In this document: positions 1 through 8,848 of the stretch, piece after piece
How the letters are laid out: every line of letters starts with the position of its first letter
How positions within the stretch are numbered: the first letter of the stretch is position 1
Assembly (NCBI GenBank): GCA_001749745.1
Contig: JWTM01000263.1
Span: 105,293 to 169,292 of the forward strand
Direction of reading: 5' to 3'
DNA from: Candidatus Marispirochaeta associata
Lineage (GTDB): Bacteria; Spirochaetota; Spirochaetia; JC444; Marispirochaetaceae
DNA: 64,000 nucleotides
Notes under the pieces: generated by a model
What the model saw: the letters and a program-made list of their open reading frames with translations, nothing else
Told to the model about the DNA's origin: nothing
The model's database searches: none
Made by a program: the position numbers and the translations under genes

Positions 1-17
1 ATAACTGCTTGCAACAT
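1..17 (-). CDS. pgmB: beta-phosphoglucomutase, 5' end only (partial)
   Basis: On the minus strand an ATG at 17-15 opens a reading frame coding Met-Leu-Gln-Ala-Val before the window ends. An AAGGAG-type ribosome site lies 7-8 bases upstream, and the GH65 gene stops 24 bases before it. Beta-phosphoglucomutases commonly begin Met-Leu-x-Ala-Val-Ile-Phe-Asp-Leu-Asp, and they are the usual downstream partner of GH65 phosphorylases, converting the released beta-glucose 1-phosphate to glucose 6-phosphate. Only five codons are visible, so the call rests mostly on context. Confidence 0.5.
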
Positions 18-41
18 AGAATCTCCTTTAACTGATCAAAT

Positions 42-2318
42 TCAGGTTTCCGGGGTAAAACGTAGCATCTCTCCCGGTTTCAGCACGGAGACCTGATCAG
101 ATACACGAATGCTCAGTTCCTCTGCGCTTCCCGGGGCACTCTCAATCCGGAAATCCTCACTTGTCAGGCTGAGTCCCAGCTCTTGGCCTCGAATCCTCAG
201 CTTTAGACTGATGGCGTTCACCGTCGTCGGGAGGAGGGGGCTGAAGCGCAGCTCTTCTAAGTCCAGCTCCATCCCGAGGAAGCCCTTTACCACGATCTGC
301 CAGGCGATCCCGCAAGCGGCGGTATGGATACCGCCGATAAAGGTTCCTCCGCTCTCCGGCGGGTGGGTGTTGGCGATATCGATCTTCAGGGATTTTCGCA
401 GATAGCGCTCCGCCTGTTCGAGATTGCCGCTCTTGGCGGCCACCAGGGCATGCACTCCGGGGCTCAAGGAGGAGCGATGCTGACTGCGCGGTTCGTAATA
501 GTCGTAGTTGGCGGCCACCACTTCGTTCGGAAAGGGGTGAAGCGCAAAGAGCTGCACCACGTCGGCTTGCTTGCTGACCTGAGTCTCGTAGGCGATGCCG
601 TTGGGCCAGCCCCAGTACTCCTGTTCATCCTGAAGACGGCCGGCAAGCTCCTCGGGAAGGATATCCTCGAGTTGAAAGAAACCGTCGAACTGTTCGATCA
701 GGAGATTCTCCGGATCCGGGGAGGGAAGGTAGAGCTTGCGCTGCATTTCGTCCCAGGCATCGATCCGCTCCGGGCTTAAACCGAGGTCCGCCGATAGATT
801 CTCGAGTTCATCCCGGGCTGCTTGTTCCATCCGGCGGTAAATCCAGACCGCCGTAGCCAGGGCAAAGCGGGCCTGATAGTTGGTAAAAGCGTTGTTGTCG
901 GCGTTCTCGTGGTACTCATCGGGGCCGAGGACCCGTAGAATTTCGTAGCGGTCCCGGGCGGGAGAGTAGTGGATACGTGAATAGAGGAATTGTGCGACGC
1001 TGAATGCGATCTCCGCACCTTTGGAATAGAGGAACTCATCGTCGCCGGAGGCCCGGTAATACTCCCAGAGGGCGTAGGTGATGTCCGGACTGATATGGAT
1101 CTGCCAGTCATTGAAGTGGTTGCGAATCTTGCGGCCGCTCAATACATCGATAAAGAAATAGTCGGGGCAGAGCTCCTCACCGGAGTCGCCGCTGATCCAG
1201 GCATAGTAGGCACCTTCGTAGCCCAAACGTTTCGCCTTTTCCTGAGCTCCGGGTAAGGTCGCATGACGGTAGCTGATAATTCTTTCGGCTACCTTGGGAT
1301 CGGTGTAGATATACATCGGCAGATTGAAGATCTCCTGGTCCCAGAATGCGGCTCCCTGATAGGCCTGGCAGGAAAGCCCCCGGGCGCCGATGGGCAGCCG
1401 GTCGGTATGGGCGGGGGTGGAGATAACATTATGATAGGTATTGTAGCGTACCAGGGATTGCAGCTCCTCATCTCCGTCTAGAAGAATATCATAGCGCTCC
1501 CAAAGATCGTCCCAATGGCCTTTGTGTGCCTTGAACTCCTCGTCATATCCCCGCTCGAATACGCCGGTTAGCTCCTCTATGGCGGCCCGATAGGGATCGG
1601 AAAGGTCGTTTGCGGAATAGACCGACATAAATTGTTCCACTATGAGGGCTTCGCCGGCTTGCAGAGTGAACCGGGCCTCGTCGAAGATTCCGGAGCTGCT
1701 CTCCGACGCGGAAAACTCGACATCGGCTCGAGATACTGAAGCAACAACCAACGGCTTTCCTTCTTCGCTGGTACGTAAATCTGCCGTAAGGCGTCCGCCG
1801 TCGCGCTTATAATTCCGGGATCGGAAATGGTCGCCGTTAAGACTCCAGGTATCCCCGTCGATCCCCAAGCGCAGTCGGCCGCTGCAGTTTTCTGCTGCGC
1901 GAAGCACTACTCTTTGACAAATAAGATGTAAATGAGCATAGCTGGCGAAGCGGGTAAAGCTTATCTCCAGCTTCCCGTCGGGGCTCTTCATCGCGCCGGA
2001 TGTCTCACCGTAGCGGAAATCGAGGGCGTGGAAACCACCCTCAGTCGGCACGATCATGGGCGAGGAGCTGCCGTCATTTATCTCTATAAACAACCCGTTC
2101 GGTACTGTACAGAGTTCCTTCCACTTCCCGTCGGCGCAGTCGTAGGTATCGCTAACCACACAGGCTGCATATTCCTTACTGCCGGCGCTGGGGAAGGTCC
2201 CTCGGAACCCAAGATAACCGTTACCGCTCATCATTAGACTTCCAAAACGAAACACCTCATCCACAGGATATGGGCCGGTTTGTAGTAACCATGGGGAGGC
2301 GAAAGAAGGACTGCTCAT
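42..2318 (-). CDS. GH65 family disaccharide (maltose/kojibiose/trehalose-type) phosphorylase
   Basis: Cytoplasmic inverting phosphorylase that would split an alpha-linked glucose disaccharide with phosphate into beta-glucose 1-phosphate and a sugar. The 758-residue length is normal for GH65. Visible family motifs are FWDQEIF (about 325-331), the general-acid Glu468 in GPDEYH followed by ENADNNAFTNY, KQADVVQLF, and GGIHTAACG near the end. It is transcribed away from a LacI regulator and an alpha-glucoside ABC importer, and is followed at once by a probable beta-phosphoglucomutase. A good SD (AAGGAG) precedes the ATG. Substrate (maltose, trehalose, kojibiose or nigerose) cannot be told from the sequence alone. 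Confidence 0.9.
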   Translation of the reverse strand: MSSPSFASPWLLQTGPYPVDEVFRFGSLMMSGNGYLGFRGTFPSAGSKEYAACVVSDTYDCADGKWKELCTVPNGLFIEINDGSSSPMIVPTEGGFHALDFRYGETSGAMKSPDGKLEISFTRFASYAHLHLICQRVVLRAAENCSGRLRLGIDGDTWSLNGDHFRSRNYKRDGGRLTADLRTSEEGKPLVVASVSRADVEFSASESSSGIFDEARFTLQAGEALIVEQFMSVYSANDLSDPYRAAIEELTGVFERGYDEEFKAHKGHWDDLWERYDILLDGDEELQSLVRYNTYHNVISTPAHTDRLPIGARGLSCQAYQGAAFWDQEIFNLPMYIYTDPKVAERIISYRHATLPGAQEKAKRLGYEGAYYAWISGDSGEELCPDYFFIDVLSGRKIRNHFNDWQIHISPDITYALWEYYRASGDDEFLYSKGAEIAFSVAQFLYSRIHYSPARDRYEILRVLGPDEYHENADNNAFTNYQARFALATAVWIYRRMEQAARDELENLSADLGLSPERIDAWDEMQRKLYLPSPDPENLLIEQFDGFFQLEDILPEELAGRLQDEQEYWGWPNGIAYETQVSKQADVVQLFALHPFPNEVVAANYDYYEPRSQHRSSLSPGVHALVAAKSGNLEQAERYLRKSLKIDIANTHPPESGGTFIGGIHTAACGIAWQIVVKGFLGMELDLEELRFSPLLPTTVNAISLKLRIRGQELGLSLTSEDFRIESAPGSAEELSIRVSDQVSVLKPGEMLRFTPET

Positions 2319-2353
2319 AATCGTTGCAACTCCTTGTACTGACAGTTATCGAG

Positions 2354-2382
2354 AGTATACCGCATAAAACACACGTGTGCAA
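2354..2382 (-). promoter_or_regulatory. promoter of the GH65 gene
   Basis: Minus-strand -35 TTGCAC (2382-2377) and -10 TATACT (2359-2354) are 17 bp apart, giving a predicted transcription start near 2347 and a leader of about 30 nt. The palindrome CACACGTGTG overlaps the -35 and the spacer, so a bound repressor would block RNA polymerase. Confidence 0.65.
2370..2379. promoter_or_regulatory. candidate LacI-family operator O1
   Basis: Perfect 10-bp palindrome CACACGTGTG inside the GH65 promoter. It shares the 8-mer CGTGTGCA with the second candidate site at 2537-2555, in front of the LacI-type gene. That supports one regulator acting on both promoters. Confidence 0.5.
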
Positions 2383-2495
2383 TAATTGATCTTTGGTGAT
2401 GGTCAATTGTCAGTGGAATTGTTGAATTTGGAGAATTTTGCGATAACATTGGATTATATCTCTACACAGTAACGCTTTATTGGCCAAATTATTCC

Positions 2496-2525
2496 TTGAC
2501 AAGATCAACAGACCGGGATTACTCT
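2496..2525 (+). promoter_or_regulatory. candidate promoter of the LacI-type regulator
   Basis: Consensus -35 TTGACA at 2496-2501 and a weak -10 TACTCT at 2520-2525 with an 18-bp spacer. The predicted start is near 2532, just before the operator-like palindrome. The -10 is poor, so this is tentative. Confidence 0.35.
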
Positions 2526-2536
2526 AAAATAGTAAC

Positions 2537-2555
2537 TGCAATCGTGTGCATTGCA
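2537..2555. promoter_or_regulatory. candidate LacI-family operator O2
   Basis: Inverted repeat TGCAAT-N7-ATTGCA with the central CGTGTGC, sitting between the predicted start of transcription and the regulator's ATG. It shares CGTGTGCA with the site in the GH65 promoter. The arrangement suggests autoregulation. Confidence 0.45.
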
Positions 2556-2592
2556 TTGTGCAGATTGTGCAAAGAGGTTCGACGTAGAGCTA

Positions 2593-3639
2593 ATGAAAAA
2601 GGTGACGATTAAAGATATTGCCCGCTTGGCCGGGGTAAGCCATTCGACGGTCTCCCGCAGTCTGAACGACAGTCCCTACGTGGCGGAGAAGACCAAGAAG
2701 AATATCAAGCGCATCGCCCGGGAACTGAATTTCGAGTTCAACGCCAATGCCAGAAGCCTCTCGACCAACAAAACAGGAACCATCGGGGTGATTTACCCCG
2801 AAATATTCGAGCGTTTCGGTTCCTTCTACTATATCGAGCTTCTTCTGCGGGCGGTACGACATAGCCTCGAACAAGCGCAGATGGATACGATTATTACCTT
2901 CTCTCGCAATAATTTCACCGGAGAGAGCAATATCCAGAATCTGATTAGCCGCCGTAAGGTCGACGGTCTCCTGGTAATCCACCCCTATATAAGTACCGAA
3001 GACTGGACCTTCATTAACAGTCGCGGCATCCCGGTGGTTTTACTCCATTTTAAACCGCGGAATATCGCCTATGGCGACCTGAATTATATCTTTGTAGATC
3101 ATGAGCAAGGCGGATACCTGGCTACCGAGCTTCTCATCAATAACGGCCGGACAAATCTGCTCTGTATTAATGAGGATTCTCCGGAGCTGCAGTTTATCGA
3201 GCGCATGGCGGGCTACAAGCGGGCCCTTAGCGAATATGATATTGAACTGCATCAACGGAATGTCCTCTACGGTTCGTGTACATATGAATTCGGGTACCAG
3301 ACCATTATGGATAGGCGGGGAATCCTCTCGGAGATCGACGGTATCTTCGCCGAGGCGGACATCATGGCCATGGGGGCTATCGCGGCCCTGCTCGATCTTG
3401 GAATCCGTGTTCCCGACGATATCGCCGTCGTCGGTTACGACGATATCGAATTCGGCCGTATATATCGGCCGGCCTTGACTACCGTGCATCAGCCCAGGGA
3501 AAAACTGGTAGCCGATGCATGCGACCGACTGGTGCAGATGATCGCCGGCAGTCAAGTAAGCCCGCTGCAGGAGATGATTCAACCCGAGCTGGTGATTCGT
3601 GAATCCTGCGGCAGCGCCCTCTCGAGGAGAAGCGCCTAA
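2593..3639 (+). CDS. LacI-family transcriptional regulator
   Basis: Sugar-responsive repressor of about 348 residues. The N-terminus holds the LacI helix-turn-helix (TIKDIARLAGVSHSTVSRSL, about residues 4-23) and hinge helix. The rest is the periplasmic-binding-protein-like effector domain starting at TIGVIYPEIF, with VVGYDDIEFG near the end. The ATG at 2593 is preferred to an upstream TTG at 2551, because the family begins directly before the HTH and the upstream part overlaps the operator. It lies between the divergent GH65 gene and the alpha-glucoside importer and probably controls both. Inducer unknown. Confidence 0.9.
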   Translation: MKKVTIKDIARLAGVSHSTVSRSLNDSPYVAEKTKKNIKRIARELNFEFNANARSLSTNKTGTIGVIYPEIFERFGSFYYIELLLRAVRHSLEQAQMDTIITFSRNNFTGESNIQNLISRRKVDGLLVIHPYISTEDWTFINSRGIPVVLLHFKPRNIAYGDLNYIFVDHEQGGYLATELLINNGRTNLLCINEDSPELQFIERMAGYKRALSEYDIELHQRNVLYGSCTYEFGYQTIMDRRGILSEIDGIFAEADIMAMGAIAALLDLGIRVPDDIAVVGYDDIEFGRIYRPALTTVHQPREKLVADACDRLVQMIAGSQVSPLQEMIQPELVIRESCGSALSRRSA

Positions 3640-3650
3640 CAGTGTGAATA

Positions 3651-3678
3651 AGACGGCTTGTTAAAGCCGTTTTAGAAA
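3651..3678 (+). terminator. terminator/attenuator between regulator and importer genes
   Basis: Stem ACGGCTT/AAGCCGT (3653-3659 with 3664-3670) with a 4-base loop, followed by TTT and an A/T-rich run. It lies 14 bp after the regulator's stop and could separate regulator and importer expression. No clear promoter is visible between it and the binding-protein gene, so it may act as a partial terminator. Confidence 0.5.
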
Positions 3679-3698
3679 ATATTTTTCGGAGGTTTTAT

Positions 3699-5042
3699 AT
3701 GAAAAAGGCTTTAATGCTTACCCTTACCCTCGTATTGGCTCTTGCCTTTGTCTCGTGTGCAAAGGAAGAGGCGTCCGAGGCGGCGGCTCCGTCCGAGCCC
3801 GCTCAGGCGTCTTACGTCGAGAATCCCTGGACTGAGGGAGAGGATCTCTCCGGCCAGACTGTCGATGTTTTCGGCGCCTTTGTCGATGTCGATGCGGAAC
3901 GCTTCAACGCCAGTATGGCGAAGTTCGAGGAAGAGACCGGGATCGATATCGAGTATGAAGGATCCGGCGACTTCGAAGCGCTGATTACCGTCCGCACAGA
4001 GGGCGGCGATCCCCCGGACATAGCGGCATTTCCCCAGCCCGGTCTGATGAAGGACCTGCACAGCAAAGGTTATATCGCCGACATCAAGAACTGGTGGGAA
4101 CCCGGGTATCTGGAAGAACAGTACAACGACGCCTGGATTGAACTAGGAACAGTAGACGGCGATATGACCGGCGTCTGGTACCGGGCCAACCTGAAGAGCC
4201 TGGTCTGGTATGCGGTACCGGTGTTCGAAGAGGAAGGCTATGAGATTCCCCAGACCTGGGATGAGCTCATCGCTCTCTCCGATCAGATGGTCGCCGACGG
4301 CTACACCCCCTGGTCTATCTCGATGGAGAGCTCCGGGGCAACAGGTTGGGTCGCCACCGACTGGGTCGAGGACATCCTGCTTAGGACCGCTCCTCCCGAG
4401 AAGTACGACGAGTGGGTGGCCGGCGAACTCAAGTTCGACAGTCCCGAGATCCGCACCGCAATCGAGTACATGTCGGAGATCTGGTTCAATCCGGACTACG
4501 TCTTGGGCGGCACCAACTCCATCCTGACCGTGCCCTTCGGCGACGGTCCCGCTCCGCTGGTACAGGATCCTCCCCGGGCGCTTATGCACCGCCAGGCAAA
4601 CTTCATTACCGGTTTCTTCCCCGAGAAGGGCGACGAGATTCCTGAGAAGATCAACTATTTCTACCTGCCCCCGATCAACGAAGAGGAGTACGGCAAGCCG
4701 GTATTGGGCGCGGGCGACCTCTTCAGCGCATTCAACGACGATCCCGCCACCAAGGCGGTCATGAAGTTCCTGAGTCAGGGTGTCTCTACCAAGGAGTGGG
4801 TCGAAGCCGGCGGCTTCGTATCTCCCCACAACGATCAGGATATGAGCTGGTATCCCAGCGATATCGAGCGCGGCTATGCCCAGATCCTGCAGGAGGCCGA
4901 TACCTTCCGTTTCGACGCATCGGACTTGATGCCCGGACAGGTCGGCGCCGGCAGCTTCTGGAAAGGCATGGTCGACTACGTCAGCGGCGAAGATCTGGAT
5001 GATGTCCTGGAAGCTATCGACCGCAGCTGGCCGGAAGAGTAG
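3699..5042 (+). CDS. ABC transporter sugar-binding lipoprotein, AglE-like (alpha-glucosides)
   Basis: Extracytoplasmic solute-binding protein (447 residues, family 1) that would capture alpha-glucosides for the two permeases downstream. It has a lipoprotein signal peptide with lipobox FVSC and the lipidated Cys20, then a Ser/Glu/Ala-rich linker. The mature part resembles rhizobial AglE: LSGQTVDVFG, GDPPDIAAFPQPGLM, then a Trp-rich binding domain. SD CGGAGG precedes the ATG. Linkage to a GH65 phosphorylase favours maltose, trehalose or kojibiose as ligand; this is inferred from context. Confidence 0.88.
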   Translation: MKKALMLTLTLVLALAFVSCAKEEASEAAAPSEPAQASYVENPWTEGEDLSGQTVDVFGAFVDVDAERFNASMAKFEEETGIDIEYEGSGDFEALITVRTEGGDPPDIAAFPQPGLMKDLHSKGYIADIKNWWEPGYLEEQYNDAWIELGTVDGDMTGVWYRANLKSLVWYAVPVFEEEGYEIPQTWDELIALSDQMVADGYTPWSISMESSGATGWVATDWVEDILLRTAPPEKYDEWVAGELKFDSPEIRTAIEYMSEIWFNPDYVLGGTNSILTVPFGDGPAPLVQDPPRALMHRQANFITGFFPEKGDEIPEKINYFYLPPINEEEYGKPVLGAGDLFSAFNDDPATKAVMKFLSQGVSTKEWVEAGGFVSPHNDQDMSWYPSDIERGYAQILQEADTFRFDASDLMPGQVGAGSFWKGMVDYVSGEDLDDVLEAIDRSWPEE

Positions 5043-5076
5043 CACTCCCTTCATGGGATTTCACTTCTAATCTATC

Positions 5077-5106
5077 GGAGGGGCGGTGGCTTCCGCCGCT
5101 CCCTCC
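5077..5106 (+). other. intercistronic hairpin between binding protein and permease
   Basis: GGAGGGGCGG pairs with the CCGC...CTCCCTCC side across a short loop with a one-base bulge, making a very stable G+C stem. No T-run follows, so it is unlikely to be a full terminator. Such stems are known to stabilise binding-protein mRNA relative to permease mRNA; that role here is inference. Confidence 0.55.
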
Positions 5107-5129
5107 ATCTCTACGGGAGGAGACTCAGG

Positions 5130-6236
5130 ATGCAATCTACCCTTGATAATAAAAAGACCCTGAATTTCTTCACCGCCGCTCCGGCCCGGGTTCTGGTCTC
5201 CTTGATCGTACCTGTGCTTACCTTTTTAGCCCTCTACTATAGTTTCCTCTTTATGCGGGATACCGAAGCGCCCAAGGTGTTGATCGGTCTCGTCGCTCTG
5301 GTAGTTGGGGTTGGCGGTGTTTGGGTTCTCTATTGGGGAACCAATAACTTGATCGAAATTATGCCGATCCGCATGCGAGATGCGCTGCGTCCATTTGTGT
5401 TCGTCGGGCCGGCAATTACGGTGCTGCTCGGCTATATCATTCTTCCGGCGCTGCGTACCACCTGGTTGAGCTTTTTGAACCGGACCGGCGACGAGTTTGT
5501 GGGCCTCAGGAACTATATCTTCGTTTTCACCGATCCGGAGATGCTCATTATTCTACGGAACACCCTGTTGTGGGTTGTCTTCGTACCGTTCCTTGCTGTC
5601 TGTCTGGGATTGATCGTGGCCGTAATGGCGGACCGTCTCAAGAATATCTGGGAGAAAATCGTAAAATCGATGATCTTTCTGCCCATGGCGATCTCATTCG
5701 TCGGCGCATCGGTAATCTGGCGCTTCGTCTACTATTACCAACCCCCCGGATACGATCAGATAGGATTGCTGAATGCGATGCTCTCCTTCATCGGTGTTGA
5801 TCCGGTAGCCTGGATTATCATTCGGCCCTGGAATAATCTGGCTCTGATCTTCATCATGATCTGGCTGCAGACCGGTTTCGCTATGGTAATCCTTTCGGCT
5901 GCGGTAAAAGGGGTTCCCAAGGACCTATGGGAAGCCGCTCGAATCGACGGTGCCGGCGAGCTTAGGATCTTCTTCAAGATAACGATCCCCTACATAAAAG
6001 GGACTATTCTAACTGTCTGGACGACGATTCTCTTCCTGGTATTGAAGGTCTTCGACATTGTCTACGTAATGACATCCGGTAACTACGATACAGGTATCGT
6101 TGCTTCCCGGATGTATAAGGAAGCCTTTGTGTACCGTAACTTCGGCCGCGGATCTGCCCTGGCGGTCTTTCTGTTTATCGTCGTTATTCCCTTCCTGATT
6201 CGGAATGTTCGACAGCTCAGGGAAACGAGGAGGTAA
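5130..6236 (+). CDS. alpha-glucoside ABC transporter permease, AglF/MalF type
   Basis: Inner-membrane permease (368 residues) of the carbohydrate uptake class 1 family. There are two extra N-terminal membrane segments (about 17-40 and 45-70), then a hydrophobic core of about six segments. The cytoplasmic EAA loop that docks the ATPase is seen as EAARIDGAGELRIFFKITIP. SD GGGAGGA lies before the ATG. It is followed 3 bp later by the second permease. No ATP-binding subunit is encoded next to them, so an MsmK/MalK-like ATPase shared between importers is presumed elsewhere. Confidence 0.88.
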   Translation: MQSTLDNKKTLNFFTAAPARVLVSLIVPVLTFLALYYSFLFMRDTEAPKVLIGLVALVVGVGGVWVLYWGTNNLIEIMPIRMRDALRPFVFVGPAITVLLGYIILPALRTTWLSFLNRTGDEFVGLRNYIFVFTDPEMLIILRNTLLWVVFVPFLAVCLGLIVAVMADRLKNIWEKIVKSMIFLPMAISFVGASVIWRFVYYYQPPGYDQIGLLNAMLSFIGVDPVAWIIIRPWNNLALIFIMIWLQTGFAMVILSAAVKGVPKDLWEAARIDGAGELRIFFKITIPYIKGTILTVWTTILFLVLKVFDIVYVMTSGNYDTGIVASRMYKEAFVYRNFGRGSALAVFLFIVVIPFLIRNVRQLRETRR

Positions 6237-6239
6237 GGT

Positions 6240-7121
6240 ATGGCAGTACATTCTGAACTTGGACAAACCCCGTTAGAGCGGGTTGTACGCCGGGTACCAA
6301 TGCGGGCCCTGCTCCTCCTGATCGTAGTGCTCTGGACCCTGCCGACCCTCGGACTGTTGGTCAGCTCTTTTAGGATTCCGGCGGAGATCCAGGAGACCGG
6401 TTGGTGGACGGCCCTCTTCGATCCCTTTGCGGCCAAGCAGTGGACCCTAAGTAACTATAGGGACGTAATCTTTGCCGATTTCATGGGACAGGCATTCTTT
6501 AACAGTCTGCTGGTTACTATTCCCTCGACGGTTATACCCATAACCATTGCCGCCTTCGCCGCCTTCGCCATCGCTTGGATGAGCTTTCCCGGCCGGGAAG
6601 GAATCTTCGTGATTATCGTCGGACTCCTGGTGGTTCCCCTTCAGATGGCGCTGATTCCGGTGCTGAAGGTCTACACCAGGATTAGCCTCAACGGCACCTA
6701 TCTGGGGATCTGGCTGGCCCATACCGGCTTCGGACTTCCTTTGGCGACGTATATGCTCTACGGTTATATCTCCTCAATTCCGAAAGAGATTATCGAATCG
6801 GCCCACGCCGACGGGGCGACTCCCTGGATGATGTTCACTCGCCTGATTCTACCACTCTCTACCCCGGCGATCGCCTCTTTTGCGATCTTCCAGTTCCTGT
6901 GGGTCTGGAACGATCTGCTCGTAGCCTTGGTCTTCCTGGGAACAAAGCGTGAGTTCGCACTGGTTACGACCCGCTTAGCCGAGATGGTCGGTTCTCGCGG
7001 TCAGGACTGGCATGTACTCACCTCGGGAGCCTTTCTGACCATGCTAGTACCCCTGATAATCTTCTTCTCCCTACAGCGCTACTTCGTACGCGGTATGATG
7101 GCGGGAAGTGTGAAAGGCTGA
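6240..7121 (+). CDS. alpha-glucoside ABC transporter permease, AglG/MalG type
   Basis: Second inner-membrane permease of the importer (293 residues, about six membrane segments). The EAA loop reads [20 protein letters not shown]. It pairs with the preceding AglF-like subunit to form the channel. The gene starts 3 bp after its neighbour with SD GAGGAGG inside the upstream coding end, so translation is probably coupled. A strong terminator closes the operon. Confidence 0.88.
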   Translation: MAVHSELGQTPLERVVRRVPMRALLLLIVVLWTLPTLGLLVSSFRIPAEIQETGWWTALFDPFAAKQWTLSNYRDVIFADFMGQAFFNSLLVTIPSTVIPITIAAFAAFAIAWMSFPGREGIFVIIVGLLVVPLQMALIPVLKVYTRISLNGTYLGIWLAHTGFGLPLATYMLYGYISSIPKEIIESAHADGATPWMMFTRLILPLSTPAIASFAIFQFLWVWNDLLVALVFLGTKREFALVTTRLAEMVGSRGQDWHVLTSGAFLTMLVPLIIFFSLQRYFVRGMMAGSVKG

Positions 7122-7175
7122 TTTAATTATTAAGAGTATTTCTACAATGTACCGGCTAATAGGATAAGACAGGTT

Positions 7176-7210
7176 GAGGCTGTCCGGAGCTCCGGACAGC
7201 CTCTTTTTTT
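7176..7210 (+). terminator. rho-independent terminator of the importer operon
   Basis: Perfect 28-bp palindrome with arms 7176-7189 and 7190-7203, followed by seven T. It lies just inside the convergent intergenic space and its T-run touches the stop of the minus-strand DUF1667 gene. Confidence 0.92.
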
Positions 7211-7568
7211 AAGAAGCGATCGTACGGGTCGCGACTACCTTGACCCCGGTACCGGCCACATCATCGATAAGAACATCTCCGCAGCTAACCGGCGCCTTGA
7301 GTCTCAAGGCGTAGAGCTCACGAAGGAGCGGATTGATGTGTTCCTTCAATAAAGCATTATCCGTTTTTACCGGAACCCGTGCCATCATTTCAGAATCGAC
7401 CGCTACTGTAGCGGTGACCACCCGTTTCGGGGCCAGGATCTCCTCCCGGCCGTAGATCTCGCCGCGATTGCACTTGTTGCCGCTGATCTTGATATCCTCT
7501 TCGCTCTCCCATTCCGCCGTCAGATGACAGCCGATTGGACAGCTGATGCAAATCATCTCCCGTTTCAT
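7209..7568 (-). CDS. DUF1667 protein, partner of GlpA-like flavoproteins
   Basis: 119-residue cytoplasmic protein. An N-terminal CISCPIGC motif and a following Cys in GNKCNRG look like metal or Fe-S ligands. DUF1667 proteins are regularly encoded after a GlpA-like dehydrogenase and an FAD/NAD oxidoreductase, as here. The start overlaps the preceding gene by 4 bp (ATGA), so translation is coupled. Biochemical role is not established; it may be a small electron-transfer subunit. Confidence 0.85.
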   Translation of the reverse strand: MKREMICISCPIGCHLTAEWESEEDIKISGNKCNRGEIYGREEILAPKRVVTATVAVDSEMMARVPVKTDNALLKEHINPLLRELYALRLKAPVSCGDVLIDDVAGTGVKVVATRTIAS

Positions 7569-8848
7569 ATTGTCTCCTTCACTTCCGCTCCGCCGTCGAT
7601 AGAGACTTCGAGGCGGTTATCTCCCGATGCATTGAGCTCACCGATCTCCTCCGGGGAGAGGGTGAAGCTGACCATTTCCGAGGGCTGAACATGGCGTAGC
7701 TTACGCTCAATTATCTCCTTGCCCCCGAGTTTCACGCTCAGCTTGGCGCTGTTTCTGACCACCATACTCCGCAAGTAGAAGCGGTTTTCCCGCTCGTCGG
7801 TGAAGTGGTTGGGTACCACATATTTGACGTTCCCCCCTGCTGCGACGGGATGCTGCCGCCCTGCGGATTGACCGTCCAGGTAGTCGACCACATATCGTCC
7901 GCAACGGGTCGACTCCTCGGTTACGAAATCGACCAGGTCGTGGACGTGGAGCACGTTTCCGCAGGCGAAAATACCCGGCACGCTCGTCATGAGCGACGCA
8001 TCCACGAAGGGGCCGTTTGTCTCCGGATTCAGATCGACATTGGCTTTCTTGGAGATCTCATTATCGGGAATCAGCCCCACCGAAAGGAGTACGGTATCGC
8101 ACTCTACATGAAAGCTGGCCTCATGATCCTCCATGCCGTCTTTTAAAGGAGTGATATCGACCCCGCTTACCCGGTTCCGGCCGTGAATCTCGGAGACCAC
8201 GTGGGAGAGGTAGAGGGGGATATCGAAGTCATTCAGACACTGAACGATATTACGGGTAAGGCCGGCGGGGTAGGGTTGGATTTCTACCACGGCTTTCACC
8301 TTGGCTCCGATCCAGCTCATGCGCCTGGCCATGATCAGGCCGATATCGCCGGAACCGACGATAACGCACTCCTTGCCGGGGATGAGGCCGTCGATATTAA
8401 CCAGCCGCTGGGCGAGTCCGGCGGTAAAGACCCCCGAAGGACGGGTTCCCGGCGTACCGATATTTCCGCGATTCCGCTCCCGGCAGCCCATGGCCAAAAC
8501 GATCGCTTCCGTACTGAACTCGACCATTCCGTGTTTCTTGGAGTAGCCGTAGATTTTTTTACTATCCACGAGATCCTGTATCTCAGTCACGGTCATTTCA
8601 TCGAAGATCTCTACCGGCAAACCGGCGATCTCGTTTACATGTCGCTCGGCATACTCGGGGCCGGTCAGCTCCTCCTTGAAATGGTGCAACCCGAACCCGT
8701 TGTGAATACATTGATTCAGGATGCCCCCCAGGGTCTCCTCCCTCTCGATGATAGCCACCGTCTTGAAAGCCTTGGCTATCTCCGCCGCGGCCGCCATTCC
8801 GGCGGAGCCTCCGCCAATCACTACCGCATCGTAATCGGCTCTCTTCAT
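7565..8848 (-). CDS. FAD/NAD(P)-dependent oxidoreductase, GlpA-operon type
   Basis: 427-residue flavoprotein. The N-terminal FAD motif is VIGGGSAGMAAAAEIAK (about 10-26) and a second nucleotide-binding motif is VIVGSGDIGLIMARR (about 162-176). The ACGN sequence near residue 300 is the usual C-terminal FAD contact of this class. It overlaps the upstream glpA-like gene and the downstream DUF1667 gene by 4 bp each, which indicates a three-subunit complex. It probably moves electrons between the GlpA-like subunit and NAD(P) or another carrier. Substrate not proven. Confidence 0.87.
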   Translation of the reverse strand: MKRADYDAVVIGGGSAGMAAAAEIAKAFKTVAIIEREETLGGILNQCIHNGFGLHHFKEELTGPEYAERHVNEIAGLPVEIFDEMTVTEIQDLVDSKKIYGYSKKHGMVEFSTEAIVLAMGCRERNRGNIGTPGTRPSGVFTAGLAQRLVNIDGLIPGKECVIVGSGDIGLIMARRMSWIGAKVKAVVEIQPYPAGLTRNIVQCLNDFDIPLYLSHVVSEIHGRNRVSGVDITPLKDGMEDHEASFHVECDTVLLSVGLIPDNEISKKANVDLNPETNGPFVDASLMTSVPGIFACGNVLHVHDLVDFVTEESTRCGRYVVDYLDGQSAGRQHPVAAGGNVKYVVPNHFTDERENRFYLRSMVVRNSAKLSVKLGGKEIIERKLRHVQPSEMVSFTLSPEEIGELNASGDNRLEVSIDGGAEVKETI

